Assembly (NCBI RefSeq): GCF_016918565.1
Contig: NZ_JAFFQD010000036.1
Location: forward strand, 1-56,328
From: Desulfogranum marinum
Lineage (GTDB): Bacteria; Desulfobacterota; Desulfobulbia; Desulfobulbales; Desulfobulbaceae
Direction: 5' to 3'
Length of the DNA stretch: 56,328 nt
A program made the position numbers and the translations under genes. Below, piece by piece: positions 44,681 through 53,503 of this stretch. Below the pieces are notes generated by a model. It saw only the letters and a program-made list of their open reading frames with translations. It was not told where the DNA came from and searched no databases. Every line of letters starts with the position of its first letter. Within the stretch, counting starts at the first letter, position 1.

Positions 44681-45889
44681 ATATCCATTGTATGTTGACC
44701 CCATGAGGACAACGGCATGAGCGGATATACCCTCACCGCGGCCGGTAAATCCCATTTTTTCGGTTGTTGTTGCCTTTATGTTGACCGCTTGCGGACTCAC
44801 GGCGCATCCTCCGGCAAGGTTCTGTTGCATATCGTTTAAATAGCCGGCCAGTTTTGGTTGCTGGCAGACGATGGTTATATCAGCATTGGCGAGCTGGAGT
44901 CCAGCCTGTTGTGCTTTTTCAATGACCTGTTCCAGAAGAAAGATACTTGAGATGTTTTTATACTGGGCATCACTGTCAGGGAAGTGGCGTCCAATGTCTC
45001 CTGCCCCCATTGCTCCCAATACGGCATCGGTGAGTGCGTGACAGACCACATCGGCATCGGAGTGGCCATCCAGTCCAAGGTGATATGGTATCTCCACTCC
45101 TCCGAGGATGAGTTTTCGGTCCTTAACAAGTCGGTGGGCGTCGTAGCCGTGGCCAATTTTCATGATCTTCTCATGGGCGAGCAGTTTTTCAGCAAGCTGC
45201 AGGTCCCCTGGATGGGTTATCTTTACATTTTCCTCGTTTCCCAGCACCACCTGCACTTCCACTCCCAGGTGTTCGAGCAGAGAGGCTTCGTCAGTGCCTT
45301 GAAAATCTGTGGCAGAGGCATTGGCAAAAGCGGAGAGAAGTAATTGCTTGTCTGCAGCCTGTGGGGTCTGCGCCTGCCAGAGATCAGACCTGTCAACAGT
45401 AGTGGTGATGATGCAGGTATCTGCAATGACTTTTTTTAACGTGTCTTTGACCGGCACTGCGGCAATGACTGCTCCATGTGTGCGTGCGCCATCCATGGTG
45501 CGAGCAATTGTATCCTCGTCAACAAAAGGACGTGCCGCGTCGTGAACCAGAACTATTTCTATTGCTGCAGGGAGAAGGTGGAGACCGGCATGAACGGAAT
45601 CCTGCCTGCGTGCACCTCCTTGGGCGAAAAGGAGCTTATGGTGAATATGTTGAGGGAGATGAGTAAAAAGCATCTCTTTTGTTTCCAGTTCATGGTCTGG
45701 ATGAGCAACGATGACAATGGATGTGATTGCTTCCAGGGTAAGAAATTGCCTGCAGGTGCGGACAAGCAAGGGCCGGCCGCAGAGGTCGAGAAACTGTTTA
45801 GGCCGGTCACCTCCCATTCGGGAGCCAGTCCCTGCTGCTGGAATGATGACGGCTGTCGGCGGGAATGAGGAAGATATATTCGATTTCAC
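44678..45889 (-). CDS. ispDF: Bifunctional IspD-IspF, MEP isoprenoid pathway (403 aa)
   Basis: Fusion of 2-C-methyl-D-erythritol 4-phosphate cytidylyltransferase (about residues 1-230) and MEcPP synthase (about 238-403). The IspD part has IPAAGTGSRMGGDRPKQFL and VLVHDAARPFV. The IspF part begins KIGHGYDAHRL, with zinc ligands in GYDAHRL and GHSDADVVCHALTDA, and the later TTTEKMGFTGRGEGI. Such fusions are common in alpha- and epsilon-proteobacteria and occur in Desulfobacterota. The stop codon is supplied by the end of a family A repeat. The rnpB gene lies just upstream on the same strand. Confidence 0.95.
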   Translation of the reverse strand: MKSNISSSFPPTAVIIPAAGTGSRMGGDRPKQFLDLCGRPLLVRTCRQFLTLEAITSIVIVAHPDHELETKEMLFTHLPQHIHHKLLFAQGGARRQDSVHAGLHLLPAAIEIVLVHDAARPFVDEDTIARTMDGARTHGAVIAAVPVKDTLKKVIADTCIITTTVDRSDLWQAQTPQAADKQLLLSAFANASATDFQGTDEASLLEHLGVEVQVVLGNEENVKITHPGDLQLAEKLLAHEKIMKIGHGYDAHRLVKDRKLILGGVEIPYHLGLDGHSDADVVCHALTDAVLGAMGAGDIGRHFPDSDAQYKNISSIFLLEQVIEKAQQAGLQLANADITIVCQQPKLAGYLNDMQQNLAGGCAVSPQAVNIKATTTEKMGFTGRGEGISAHAVVLMGSTYNGY

Positions 45890-45907
45890 TGCGTCGTAAT
45901 AAAAATT

Positions 45908-46275
45908 GGGGGTGAGCTATAAGCCGAATTCTGTATCCATCAATGATGGACCATGATCATTTGACTGGGACAACAGTCGCCCGTTGCCTCGTGCAACCTA
46001 CCCGGAAGTTTCGGACGGGTAGCCCTCAAACACTTCCCTATTTGGTCTTGCACCCGGTGTGGTTTACCGTGCCTTCCATGTCACCATGGAAGCGGTGAGC
46101 TCTTACCTCACCATTTCAACCTTACCTGTGAATGCCGGGCATTCCATCGGCGGTGTATTTTCTGTGGCACTTTCCTTCAGTTACCTGAAGTTCGCGTTAC
46201 GAACCACCGTACCCTATGGTGTTCGGACTTTCCTCTCCGTATTCAACGAAACGGAGCGATCATGCGCTCACCCCC
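45908..46275 (-). ncRNA. rnpB: RNase P RNA, type A
   Basis: RNA component of ribonuclease P, which matures tRNA 5' ends. On the minus strand it starts GGGGGTGAGCGCATGATCGC and ends with the highly conserved ACAGAATTCGGCTTATAGCTCACCCCC. The 5' GGGGGTGAGC and 3' GCTCACCCCC form helix P1. The conserved GAGGAAAGTCCGAACACC (P4 region) lies near 46215-46240. About 368 bases, normal for type A. A run of T residues follows the 3' end at 45901-45905. Confidence 0.95.
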
Positions 46276-46312
46276 AAAAGGTGTGTCAAGCTTTGCATGA
46301 CATGATTATCTG

Positions 46313-46418
46313 TAACTATTCCGCAGTGCTCCAGATGCGTACAAGCAGGCTGGATAACCATAGTAATGCTATGTTTTCCTGCCGGATCGTGCGGATATGG
46401 GGTGTTGCTGAATAGTTA
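46313..46418. repeat. Family A repeat, copy 3, beside the RNase HI-like stop codon
   Basis: Ends TAACTATTCCGCAGTGCTCC and GGGGTGTTGCTGAATAGTTA, inner palindromic CATAGTAATGCTATG-type core. It fills the space between rnpB and the RNase HI-like gene and ends one base from that gene's TAA (46420-46422). Confidence 0.75.
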
Positions 46419-46419
46419 C

Positions 46420-47016
46420 TTATTTTTGGTCGATACCTTGGTTAGCCAAGGCGTCTGCCCTGGCATTTTGCGACCTGGGCACATGGTTGACGCTCCAGGT
46501 TGTAAAATGCTTAAGCACTGCCATCACATCTGTGTAGAGCAATTTGAGCGCTTCGTTTTTTACTTTGTAGCGACCCTGGATTTGGCGGACAATCAACTCT
46601 GAGTCCAGGTTAATCTCCAGGCAAACACAGCCAAGGTCAAGAGCTTTTTTCAGACCAAGCAGCAATGCTTTATACTCTGCCACATTATTAGTGCAAATAC
46701 CAAGATAATCGGAACATGTGGCCAGTTCGTGACCGTCCAGGCTAAAAAGAACTGCCCCCGCTCCTGCCTGACCTGGATTGCCTCTCGAGGCACCATCAGT
46801 GAAAAGTCGACACAGCCCGTCCTGCTTTGCTGGACTGGATTGGGGCAAGCCGTTTGTGGCCGGAGTCTTTTCCTGTTTACCAGGCTGGTTGCCGGTGAGG
46901 AGAGATCTTACTTCCTGGGGAGAAGAGCCTGGGAAAAGTTGGGTCAGAAGAGCATCGTCAAGTTTTTCTGCCAGGGTGTCTAGGATTTGCTTTTTGGTCA
47001 GCAAATTATTTTTCAA
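46420..47016 (-). CDS. RNase HI-like protein with N-terminal extension (198 aa)
   Basis: Predicted ribonuclease H acting on RNA in RNA-DNA hybrids. The RNase H fold occupies about residues 68-195, with the acidic residues in FTDGASRGN, NVAEYKALLLGL, INLDSELIVRQIQG and SQNARADALAN. The type resembles the reverse-transcriptase-like RNase H group (YpdQ/RnhC-like plant-type) rather than E. coli RnhA. The N-terminal 65 residues are a short helical part and a linker. It overlaps the zinc-ribbon gene by 11 bases, a common neighbour pairing in this lineage. Confidence 0.85.
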   Translation of the reverse strand: MKNNLLTKKQILDTLAEKLDDALLTQLFPGSSPQEVRSLLTGNQPGKQEKTPATNGLPQSSPAKQDGLCRLFTDGASRGNPGQAGAGAVLFSLDGHELATCSDYLGICTNNVAEYKALLLGLKKALDLGCVCLEINLDSELIVRQIQGRYKVKNEALKLLYTDVMAVLKHFTTWSVNHVPRSQNARADALANQGIDQK

Positions 47017-47737
47017 CAGCTACTTCCTCTTCTTTTACCTTATAGTAGAGAATGCGCTGACAGTTGGGGCAGAGATTAAGTTTGTCGCCTTTGCGGATTT
47101 CATTGAACTGCTGAGGGGGGACAGCCATAAAGCAGCCCTGGCAGACTCTTTCAATAGCTGGTACAACCGCCAGGCCATCACGCTTTTTGAGGAGCATGTT
47201 GTATCGTTTGAGTGATTTTGCCTGGAGGTCTTCAGAAAGGGTATCGCGTTGGCTCGCGACTTTTTTTCTGGTGGTGTCGATTTTTTTGATCTCTTTTTCG
47301 ACCGCCGCTGTTTCCTCTTCAAGAAGTTCTTTTTCACCTGAGCAGAGGTTTTCCAGTTCTGTTGCTTCAAGTTTTACTGCTTCAATCTGCTCCATGATGT
47401 TTAAAACCTTTTCATCGGTCTCTTTGAGCAGTTTTTTGTTCTCTTCAATTTCTTTTAGCAGTGCCTGGTGTTCGCGACTTGTCTGGACCTGCATCATTTT
47501 ATTCTGCCGATCCTTGATTCTTGTGCCTGCGTCTTCGTTTTCGGCATTGGTGTCACGCTGCTGCTGCAGGAGTGCCTCGGTCTTTTCCAGGCAGGCGGCG
47601 ATGGCCTCTTTTTTCTCCTGGATAGACTTTTCCCGGTCTGTTATAATTTGTTGTTTTTCTGCAATATCTGTGTCAAATCCGGCAATTTCAGAGTCTATTG
47701 CCTGGAGGTTGATCAGTTTTTCTATTTCTTCTTTCAA
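47006..47737 (-). CDS. Coiled-coil protein with C4-type zinc ribbon (243 aa)
   Basis: Cytoplasmic protein with a long coiled coil (about residues 8-180, rich in E, K, Q) and a C-terminal zinc ribbon with CQGC and CPNC pairs (C-x2-C...C-x2-C) at about 200-228. This is the widespread CT398/DUF164-like family (zf-RING_7), often located next to Nif3-like and RNase H genes, of unknown precise role; a nucleic-acid or secretion-related function has been proposed for some members. The gene order here reproduces this neighbourhood: Nif3-like, zinc ribbon, RNase H, rnpB. Confidence 0.85.
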   Translation of the reverse strand: MKEEIEKLINLQAIDSEIAGFDTDIAEKQQIITDREKSIQEKKEAIAACLEKTEALLQQQRDTNAENEDAGTRIKDRQNKMMQVQTSREHQALLKEIEENKKLLKETDEKVLNIMEQIEAVKLEATELENLCSGEKELLEEETAAVEKEIKKIDTTRKKVASQRDTLSEDLQAKSLKRYNMLLKKRDGLAVVPAIERVCQGCFMAVPPQQFNEIRKGDKLNLCPNCQRILYYKVKEEEVAVEK

Positions 47738-47816
47738 TGTGTTCTCCTTGATTGCCTGTCAAAGGGCCTTGCTTTGGTTCTGTGGGTGGGATATATCTCG
47801 TTGTCTTATGCGGGGT

Positions 47817-48662
47817 TCAGCCCAGCCTAAGAGCAGTGTCGATTGATTGTTTTATTATTCGTAGCGGTGCCTGCTGCTGCGCGGTTGTAATGGTGATGGG
47901 GGTATTCGTTGCTGCAAGGTGTTGTTGCAGTTGTTGTTGCAGGGCGGCCATTGCCGGGTTTTCTGTTGCAAAGTGACCGCCATCGATAATCCAGAAACCT
48001 GCATCTTCCGCCCATCGGGCAACAGAGTGTTTAATTTCTGCGGTTACAAAAACGTCAGCCCCTTGGGCAAGGGCACGTTCGGCAAAATCTCCGCATGATC
48101 CGCCGCAGACCGCCACCGTCTTTACTCGCTGCGGCCTTTTGCCGGCTTCAAGCAGCCATGGGGGGCTACAGGTCTGGAGGAGTCTGCTGATAAAATCATC
48201 CGGTTGCAATGCGGTGCTGTATGTACCTATTCTGCCGAGGCCGCAACGTTTTTCGGTGGTGCAGTCGCTCCGGCCGGCTACTAGGGGGCTTGTGTTTATT
48301 AGTCCCAATCCCTGGGCAAGAACATCACTCACACCACCTAATGCAGCATCAAGATTTGTGTGGCAACCAATTACGGCAATGTTATGCTGCAGCGCCGATG
48401 CTATAAATCGGCCTGTGGGATGATCGGTACGTAATGATGTAAGCGGACGAAATATGATTGGGTGGTGGGTCAGGATGAGATCGCAATCGTTGGCAACTGC
48501 GTCATTAACAAGCGCGGGGGAGGGATCAAGTGCCAGTAATACTTTGTGTATCGGTTGGCTTGGCTTGCCGACGAGTAATCCGACATTATCCCAGTCTTCG
48601 GCAAGAGCTTCCGGGGCGATTTTTTGTAGGATATTAATTAGTTCTTGAACCGTTGGCGCCAT
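47817..48662 (-). CDS. Nif3-like dinuclear metal center protein (281 aa)
   Basis: Member of the Nif3/YbgI family (sometimes annotated GTP cyclohydrolase type 2), a conserved metal-binding toroidal protein whose enzymatic role is unsettled. Metal ligands are visible in LILTHHPIIFRPL (His-His), GCHTNLDAALGGVSD (His and Asp), and IIDGGHFATENPAM (His and Glu). It is the short version without the PII-like insertion. First gene of the cluster with the zinc-ribbon and RNase HI-like genes, 79 bases upstream of the former. Confidence 0.9.
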   Translation of the reverse strand: MAPTVQELINILQKIAPEALAEDWDNVGLLVGKPSQPIHKVLLALDPSPALVNDAVANDCDLILTHHPIIFRPLTSLRTDHPTGRFIASALQHNIAVIGCHTNLDAALGGVSDVLAQGLGLINTSPLVAGRSDCTTEKRCGLGRIGTYSTALQPDDFISRLLQTCSPPWLLEAGKRPQRVKTVAVCGGSCGDFAERALAQGADVFVTAEIKHSVARWAEDAGFWIIDGGHFATENPAMAALQQQLQQHLAATNTPITITTAQQQAPLRIIKQSIDTALRLG

Positions 48663-48680
48663 GTATTACTCTATAAAGAA

Positions 48681-48713
48681 AAAGAGGCACACCCTGTGGG
48701 GGTGCACCTCTTT
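48681..48713 (-). terminator. Terminator downstream of the second tRNA(CAU)
   Basis: Stem AAAGAGG..CACCC / GGGTG..CCTCTTT with a two-base internal mismatch and CCACA loop, followed on the minus strand by TTTCTTT. It lies between the tRNA gene and the Nif3-like start. Confidence 0.75.
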
Positions 48714-48816
48714 ATAGACTATTGGGGTACAATGCTTTGCTGAAGGTGTCAGCAAAATTTTTCGCAAGCCGATGAATATATTCAAATGCTAAAAAAAAAT
48801 GTAGCTTTTCGAAAAA

Positions 48817-48893
48817 TGGTGGGCCTACCTGGACTCGAACCAGGGACCGACCGGTTATGAGCCGGTGGCTCTAGCCAACTGAGCTATAGGCCC
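48817..48893 (-). tRNA. tRNA with CAU anticodon, possibly tRNA-Ile2 (lysidine)
   Basis: 77 bases, minus strand, GGGCCTATAGCTCAGTTGGC to AGGTAGGCCCACCA, CCA encoded. Acceptor GGGCCTA/TAGGCCC, anticodon stem ACCGG/CCGGT with loop CTCATAA, T arm GGTTCGAGTCC. The body resembles bacterial Ile-type tRNAs (GGxCCTxTAGCTCAGTTGG), which suggests the AUA-reading, TilS-modified tRNA-Ile2; elongator Met remains possible. Confidence 0.85.
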
Positions 48894-48992
48894 CAAAAAA
48901 GTCAGTAAACAAACAATATTATCAAGAAAAACAATTCCGTCAAGCTTTTTTTCTTTTAGCACCGGAAAAAAGAGCGACGACAAGGGATCTGG

Positions 48993-50822
48993 ATGCTTTA
49001 CAATAACCTTATTTACTTCCTGGTGGCCATCTTTACTTTTTCCACCAATACACCGGTTGAGGTCCCGCTGATCCCCTGGTGGGGGGCATTTATAGCCTCT
49101 GCCTTACTCCTTGCAGGCTTCAGTCTTGTCGCAAGGAGGTTATACGCTTCGGCTCTAACCGAAAAGGCGGTTCGGTATTTTTCCATCGAACGAAAACTTT
49201 CTATAGTTGCAGTTGTTTGCTTTATCATCTGGGTGTATGTGCTGGACCTCAAGTATTATTTGCAGCCGTTATCTCTGGGCGGCAAATTGCCTGTTTTAGA
49301 GAATCTGGGAGGCTTGGGTGCTTTTTTTCTTTTGTTCTGCGTAATATGGTATCGGGCGAGGCCTCTCTATCAGCAGCTCTTTCATCGCGAATACACCTCG
49401 TTTGGCTTTTTGGTGAGCAACGTGAAAATCAATCTGCCTATTGTTTTGCCGTGGCTGCTGCTTTCCTTTACCTTTGATATCCTGGTTTTGCTTCCCTTTC
49501 CAGGATTAAAAAAAATCTTGGTGTCACCGTGGGGAGATTTGATTCTCTTTGCGGTCTTTGTGTTTTTTCTGGTTCTTTTTTTTCCACCGCTGATACGGAG
49601 ATTATGGGACTGCAGGCCCATGCCCGAGGGGCGGATGCGAGACAAGATAGTTGCTTTTTGTCGTGACCAGGGCTTTAGTTCCGAGATTCTTTGCTGGCCT
49701 CTTTTTGAAGGGCAGGTGATCACCGCCGGGATTATGGGGATTGTCCCAGGGTTTCGGTATTTACTGATAACGCCTGCATTGCTGGAGGCACTCAGTGAAA
49801 AAGAGCTGGAGAGTGTATTGGCCCATGAGATAGGGCATGTAAAAAATAAACACCTGGTGCTTTATGTGCTGCTCTTTCTTGGGTTCAGTGTTCTTGCAGG
49901 TGCACTAGCTAGGCCCATGCCTCATTTTATTCTGTCCAGTGATACCTATTACTGGTTACTCGGTAAGGTCAACCTTGCTCCCGATACCTTGCTGGGTATT
50001 CTTGGCGCGATACCGCTCTTGATACTGTTGATTGTTTATTTTCGGTTTATTTTTGGTTTTTTTATCAGAAATTTTGAGCGGCAGGCAGATGCGTCGGTTT
50101 TTCGTGCGCAGGGTACAGGGGTTCATTTGATCTCTTCGTTTGAAAAAATCGCAGTGCTGACCGGTACCAGAAGGGAGCAAAAGAACTGGCACCATTTCGG
50201 CCTTGGGGAACGTATCGGTTTTCTGGAGCAATGTGAACAGAACAGGCAGGCCATTGGTCGCCAGGATCGCAAGGTCTATGCTTCTTTGCTGTTCTACTTT
50301 TGTTGTATAGCAGGGTTGTCTTTTTCGGTGCAGCAGCTTGATTTGCAGAAAATTTCCGCTGGCTATGAAGTGAAATACGCTGAGGCTGTTTTACTCCAAA
50401 AGTCTCGTCAAGAGCCGGGCAACAGTTTGTGGCCTGTTTTGCTTGGTGATTTGATGCAGAGTGAGCAGATGGAAGGTAAGGCTGTGGAGGCCTATGAGCA
50501 AGCAGTCAAGCTGAGACCAACCAGCGTTGAGGTCAATAACAACCTGGCCTGGCTGCTGCTCACAGCAAAAGATAAAAAACTGCGTGATCCTGTCAGGGCG
50601 TTAACGCTTGCGAGGACAGCAGCGTTGCTCGATGAAAAAGGCTTTGTGTTGGATACACTGGCTACTGCTTTCTGGGCCAACGGACTGATCGAAAATGCCA
50701 TAGAAACCGAGGTGCGCGCTATCCGGTTGGACCCTGGCAATCGTCGCTATTATCTGGAGCAGATACGGCGCTTTCAAAATAGCCGCTGGGGCGAAGAAAC
50801 GGAAAAGGCAAAGAATCTATAG
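48993..50822 (+). CDS. M48 family membrane metallopeptidase with TPR tail (609 aa)
   Basis: Inner-membrane zinc protease related to HtpX/Ste24. Several membrane helices occupy residues 5-200. The zinc site is HEIGH at 278-282, with the third ligand in RNFERQADASVF near 360. After another membrane helix near 430, the C-terminal 150 residues contain tetratricopeptide-like repeats (SVEVNNNLAWLLLTA, ALLDEKGFVLDTLATAFWANG), suggesting protein-protein contact. The long N-terminal membrane part and TPR tail set it apart from plain HtpX. Probably involved in membrane protein quality control. A family A repeat separates it from the convergent HD-domain gene. Confidence 0.8.
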   Translation: MLYNNLIYFLVAIFTFSTNTPVEVPLIPWWGAFIASALLLAGFSLVARRLYASALTEKAVRYFSIERKLSIVAVVCFIIWVYVLDLKYYLQPLSLGGKLPVLENLGGLGAFFLLFCVIWYRARPLYQQLFHREYTSFGFLVSNVKINLPIVLPWLLLSFTFDILVLLPFPGLKKILVSPWGDLILFAVFVFFLVLFFPPLIRRLWDCRPMPEGRMRDKIVAFCRDQGFSSEILCWPLFEGQVITAGIMGIVPGFRYLLITPALLEALSEKELESVLAHEIGHVKNKHLVLYVLLFLGFSVLAGALARPMPHFILSSDTYYWLLGKVNLAPDTLLGILGAIPLLILLIVYFRFIFGFFIRNFERQADASVFRAQGTGVHLISSFEKIAVLTGTRREQKNWHHFGLGERIGFLEQCEQNRQAIGRQDRKVYASLLFYFCCIAGLSFSVQQLDLQKISAGYEVKYAEAVLLQKSRQEPGNSLWPVLLGDLMQSEQMEGKAVEAYEQAVKLRPTSVEVNNNLAWLLLTAKDKKLRDPVRALTLARTAALLDEKGFVLDTLATAFWANGLIENAIETEVRAIRLDPGNRRYYLEQIRRFQNSRWGEETEKAKNL

Positions 50823-50855
50823 CACAGGCACGAGATAACTCCATAACCTCGATCA

Positions 50856-50980
50856 GTAACTGTTCAGCAGTGCTCCAGATGCGTACAAGCAGGCTGGATA
50901 ACAATAGTACAGCTATGTTTTCCAGCCTGATCGTGCGCAGAGGTAAGCGCAGGCTCCGTGGGGTGCTGCTGGATAGTTAC
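50856..50980. repeat. Family A repeat, copy 4, beside the HD-domain gene stop
   Basis: Ends GTAACTGTTCAGCAGTGCTCC and GGGGTGCTGCTGGATAGTTAC, with a longer interior (GAGGTAAGCGCAGG insertion) than copy 3. It ends two bases from the TAA of the minus-strand HD-domain gene (50983-50985) and starts 34 bases after the M48 peptidase stop. Confidence 0.75.
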
Positions 50981-50982
50981 TC

Positions 50983-52287
50983 TTAAACAATAATATCCGG
51001 GATTACCATCTCGCCTTTGTCAAAGGCCGCTGCAAAGGCTTTAACAACTTCCGGGTCAAACTCTTTTCCTGTACCGCTGATAATTGCATCACGTGCGCTT
51101 TGCTCGGGACTGGGCTTTTCATGAAATTCTTCATGGACCAGGTTGTCATACCTGTCTGCCACGGCCAGGATTGAAGCACCTCTGGCCTGTTCCAGGTTTT
51201 CTTGTGTTTGGTGGTTGGCAAGGTAGCCTTGGCGTTGGCCAATAAGCATGGGCAGGATTTTTTTCAGTGGTCCCCTGGAGCAGTCTGGGAGATTTTCCGT
51301 TTCTTTGTCGACCTGTTTTATTGGGTCGTCCGCGTTTTTTTGAATAAGGGTTGAAGCCTTTTCTAAAATCTCCCGTTTAATCTGCAGGTTGCCAAGATCG
51401 TGCAGAAGGGCGGCTGAGCGAATATCTTCAAGCTGCTCCTCAGGCAGCCCCATGGTTGATGCGATTTTCACTGCATAGATTGAAACCCGGAAGCAGTGGT
51501 TTTCAGCGTACTCATCCTGGGAGATGAAGTGTCTGAGGATAAAAAGTATCCCCTGGTAGGTGTGCCGCAGTTCAGCTATTTTCTCCTGGATTTTTTCGTA
51601 AAGACTTCCCATGGTATAGGCTGTTATAAGCAGAATACAACCCCAGCAGGCAAGGTGGTACCACTGATCGACTCCGCCCAGACCGACAACGTCGGATCCT
51701 GTGAACCTGGAAGGGTTTATGACGTAGATCAGGCTGACCAGTAAAATGCTTGCAAAGGCAGTCAGCACGGCATGGCGCCTGCCGAAAAAATAGGCCGCTA
51801 TCACAGGGGGAAGGCTGTAAAAACCAAGCAGTAAGTATTGCGAAGCCACAGTGTAGTTGAGCAACCACGCAATGCCGAGCATGGAGAGGATTATCAGCGA
51901 CTCTGTGCATTTTTTTTTGCTGTCAGCCGAAAGAAGTTGGTTGAACCTTGTTGTTATTTGCCTTAATGAGGGCTTGGGTGTTGCAGGCAGCGATCGTTGG
52001 TCGGCTTTTTGTCCGTGTTGCTCTTTGTCCTGTGTATCTTTTTGTTGTTCTTGTCTGGCTGGGATAAAGGTCAGGTCGGCACTGAGTCTGCGCATCTCTG
52101 CCATCACTCTTCTGGCAGTGAGTTCGGGAACATTTCTGGCTAAAACAACCGGCAGCTCCTGCAGTAGTTCGGGGATTTCGTCACTCGGGATATTTTTGGC
52201 GTATTTTCGGAGATAGGCAGTAATTTCGCCTTGAGCTGTATCCGTATTGACGGATTTAAGAATGATTGAGCCTTTGTTTTCGATCAT
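50983..52287 (-). CDS. Membrane protein with degenerate HD-GYP-like domain (434 aa)
   Basis: Predicted signalling protein. The N-terminal part (about 1-60) reads like an L7/L12-type alpha-beta domain (LPVVLARNVPELTARRVMAEMRRL). A cluster of four or five membrane helices lies at about 125-225, followed by a short coiled coil. The C-terminal HD domain is near 255-430, with HCFRVSIYAVKIA and LLHDLGNLQIKREILEKA. Canonical HD-GYP enzymes have HDIGK and HHExxxGxGYP; here HDLGN replaces the first and the GYP motif is missing (LIGQRQGYLA). c-di-GMP hydrolysis is therefore doubtful. The start at 52287 is chosen because the extension to 52512 has poor composition; no clear ribosome site supports either. 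Confidence 0.65.
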   Translation of the reverse strand: MIENKGSIILKSVNTDTAQGEITAYLRKYAKNIPSDEIPELLQELPVVLARNVPELTARRVMAEMRRLSADLTFIPARQEQQKDTQDKEQHGQKADQRSLPATPKPSLRQITTRFNQLLSADSKKKCTESLIILSMLGIAWLLNYTVASQYLLLGFYSLPPVIAAYFFGRRHAVLTAFASILLVSLIYVINPSRFTGSDVVGLGGVDQWYHLACWGCILLITAYTMGSLYEKIQEKIAELRHTYQGILFILRHFISQDEYAENHCFRVSIYAVKIASTMGLPEEQLEDIRSAALLHDLGNLQIKREILEKASTLIQKNADDPIKQVDKETENLPDCSRGPLKKILPMLIGQRQGYLANHQTQENLEQARGASILAVADRYDNLVHEEFHEKPSPEQSARDAIISGTGKEFDPEVVKAFAAAFDKGEMVIPDIIV

Positions 52288-52530
52288 TTTTTGGTAGGTC
52301 TGGCGCGTTGCAATGCGATTATAGTGTTCTGAATTGGTTGCCGTACGTTTGTACACGAAGGCCCTTTTAGTATGGATTATAGTTAGCGAAAGATCTGGTT
52401 GCAAGAAAACAACATTTTTTTCGATACAGCTCCTGTGTCCGTGACATAGATGGCAAGCGCAGGAAATCAGAATTTTTACGATGCCGTCATAAATAATTCT
52501 GATTACGTACAAAACTCAGCCAATTATCTA

Positions 52531-52728
52531 CCGAAACAGACAGGGGACTGATATTATTTCTCTTTAAATCCGGGAGACAGATCGAAGTCTACGCTATCTA
52601 ATTTTCATAAAAAACCATGAAAAAAAATCAGTCCCCTACCTCAGTACTGAGAAATTTAGGTAAGCGAAGACTCCGATCTGTCTCCCGAGTCCAAAAAAAA
52701 CGGCCGAGTTTCATGGATAATCAGATAA
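52531..52728. repeat. Family C repeat, copy 1
   Basis: About 198 bases from CGAAACAGACAGGGGACTG to CATGGATAATCAGA. It has inner inverted pairs (AGGGGACTGAT / ATCAGTCCCCT, GGGAGACAGAT / ATCTGTCTCCC) and one AGGTAAGCGAAGACTCC unit. The whole element recurs in reverse orientation at 55162-55341, apart from a 17-base insertion (CGAAGTCTACGCTATCT) present only here. It fills most of the gap upstream of the DUF1499 gene. Confidence 0.85.
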
Positions 52729-52752
52729 ATAATGAGTTCAAAGGTGGATAAA

Positions 52753-53499
52753 ATGGTTGAGAATAACGGCAGGTCGCGGGGGCATTGGCTGGTGGCGTGC
52801 CAGTGCGTGTTACTGGTCGGAATATTTTTCTGTTTTGCCGGGTTAAGATATGCATTCCTTCCCTGGCGTACAGCGCTTATAAGTGTCGCCATCGCAAGCC
52901 TGATCATGGCAAGCATAGGTTTTTTCAGTCTGCTTTTTGCGTATCTGCAGTTTAAAAGAGGGCGACAGGCAGGGGGGAGAAGTGCTTTTTTAGCGGTTGG
53001 CCTTTCTCTGTTGCCGGTTATGGCTATCCTGGTCTTGGGGGTGAAAAGCAAGGGGGTGCCACCGATCCACGATATAACAACAGATACTGGTAATCCGCCT
53101 GCTTTTACAGTGCTTGCACAACAGCGCCGGCAGGGGGAAAACAGTGCTCAGTACGCTGGGCAGGTCGTTGCTGAGCAACAGGCTGCTGCATATCCTGAGA
53201 TTGTGCCCTTGGTGAGCACTAAGGGGACCGACATAGTGTATGCTGCCTGTCTCAAGGCGGTGCAGGAAAAAGGGTGGCGAATTGTAGAGCAAGACCCGGG
53301 TAAAGGGCGGATTGAAGCTGTAAGCGTAACTGCCTTTTTTCGATTTATAGATGACGTGGTTATACGGGTCACCGCAACAGCAGCTGGTAGTCGGGTTGAT
53401 ATTCGGTCTGCTTCCAGGGTTGGGGTGAGTGATTTTGGCAAGAATGCGGCACGGGTAAAGGATTTGTTAACAATCGTGGAAAACGAACTGGCAGAGTGA
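52753..53499 (+). CDS. Membrane protein with DUF1499 domain (248 aa)
   Basis: Three hydrophobic helices (about residues 15-105) followed by a soluble domain at about 135-248 of the DUF1499 type: DIVYAACLKAVQEKGWRIVEQDPGKGRIEAVSVTAFFRF and VRVTATAAGSRVDIRSASRVGVSDFGKNAARV are its characteristic blocks. The role is not known. The start at 52753 is preferred because AAGGTGG precedes it; an ATG at 52732 is also in frame. surE follows after four bases, so the three genes DUF1499-surE-nfo appear to form an operon. Confidence 0.8.
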   Translation: MVENNGRSRGHWLVACQCVLLVGIFFCFAGLRYAFLPWRTALISVAIASLIMASIGFFSLLFAYLQFKRGRQAGGRSAFLAVGLSLLPVMAILVLGVKSKGVPPIHDITTDTGNPPAFTVLAQQRRQGENSAQYAGQVVAEQQAAAYPEIVPLVSTKGTDIVYAACLKAVQEKGWRIVEQDPGKGRIEAVSVTAFFRFIDDVVIRVTATAAGSRVDIRSASRVGVSDFGKNAARVKDLLTIVENELAE

Positions 53500-53503
53500 A
53501 AGA

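Noticed and set aside
52288-52512. N-terminal extension of the HD-domain protein
   Set aside because: The extra 75 residues have poor protein-like composition and no homology pattern; the ATG at 52287 gives a sensible start.
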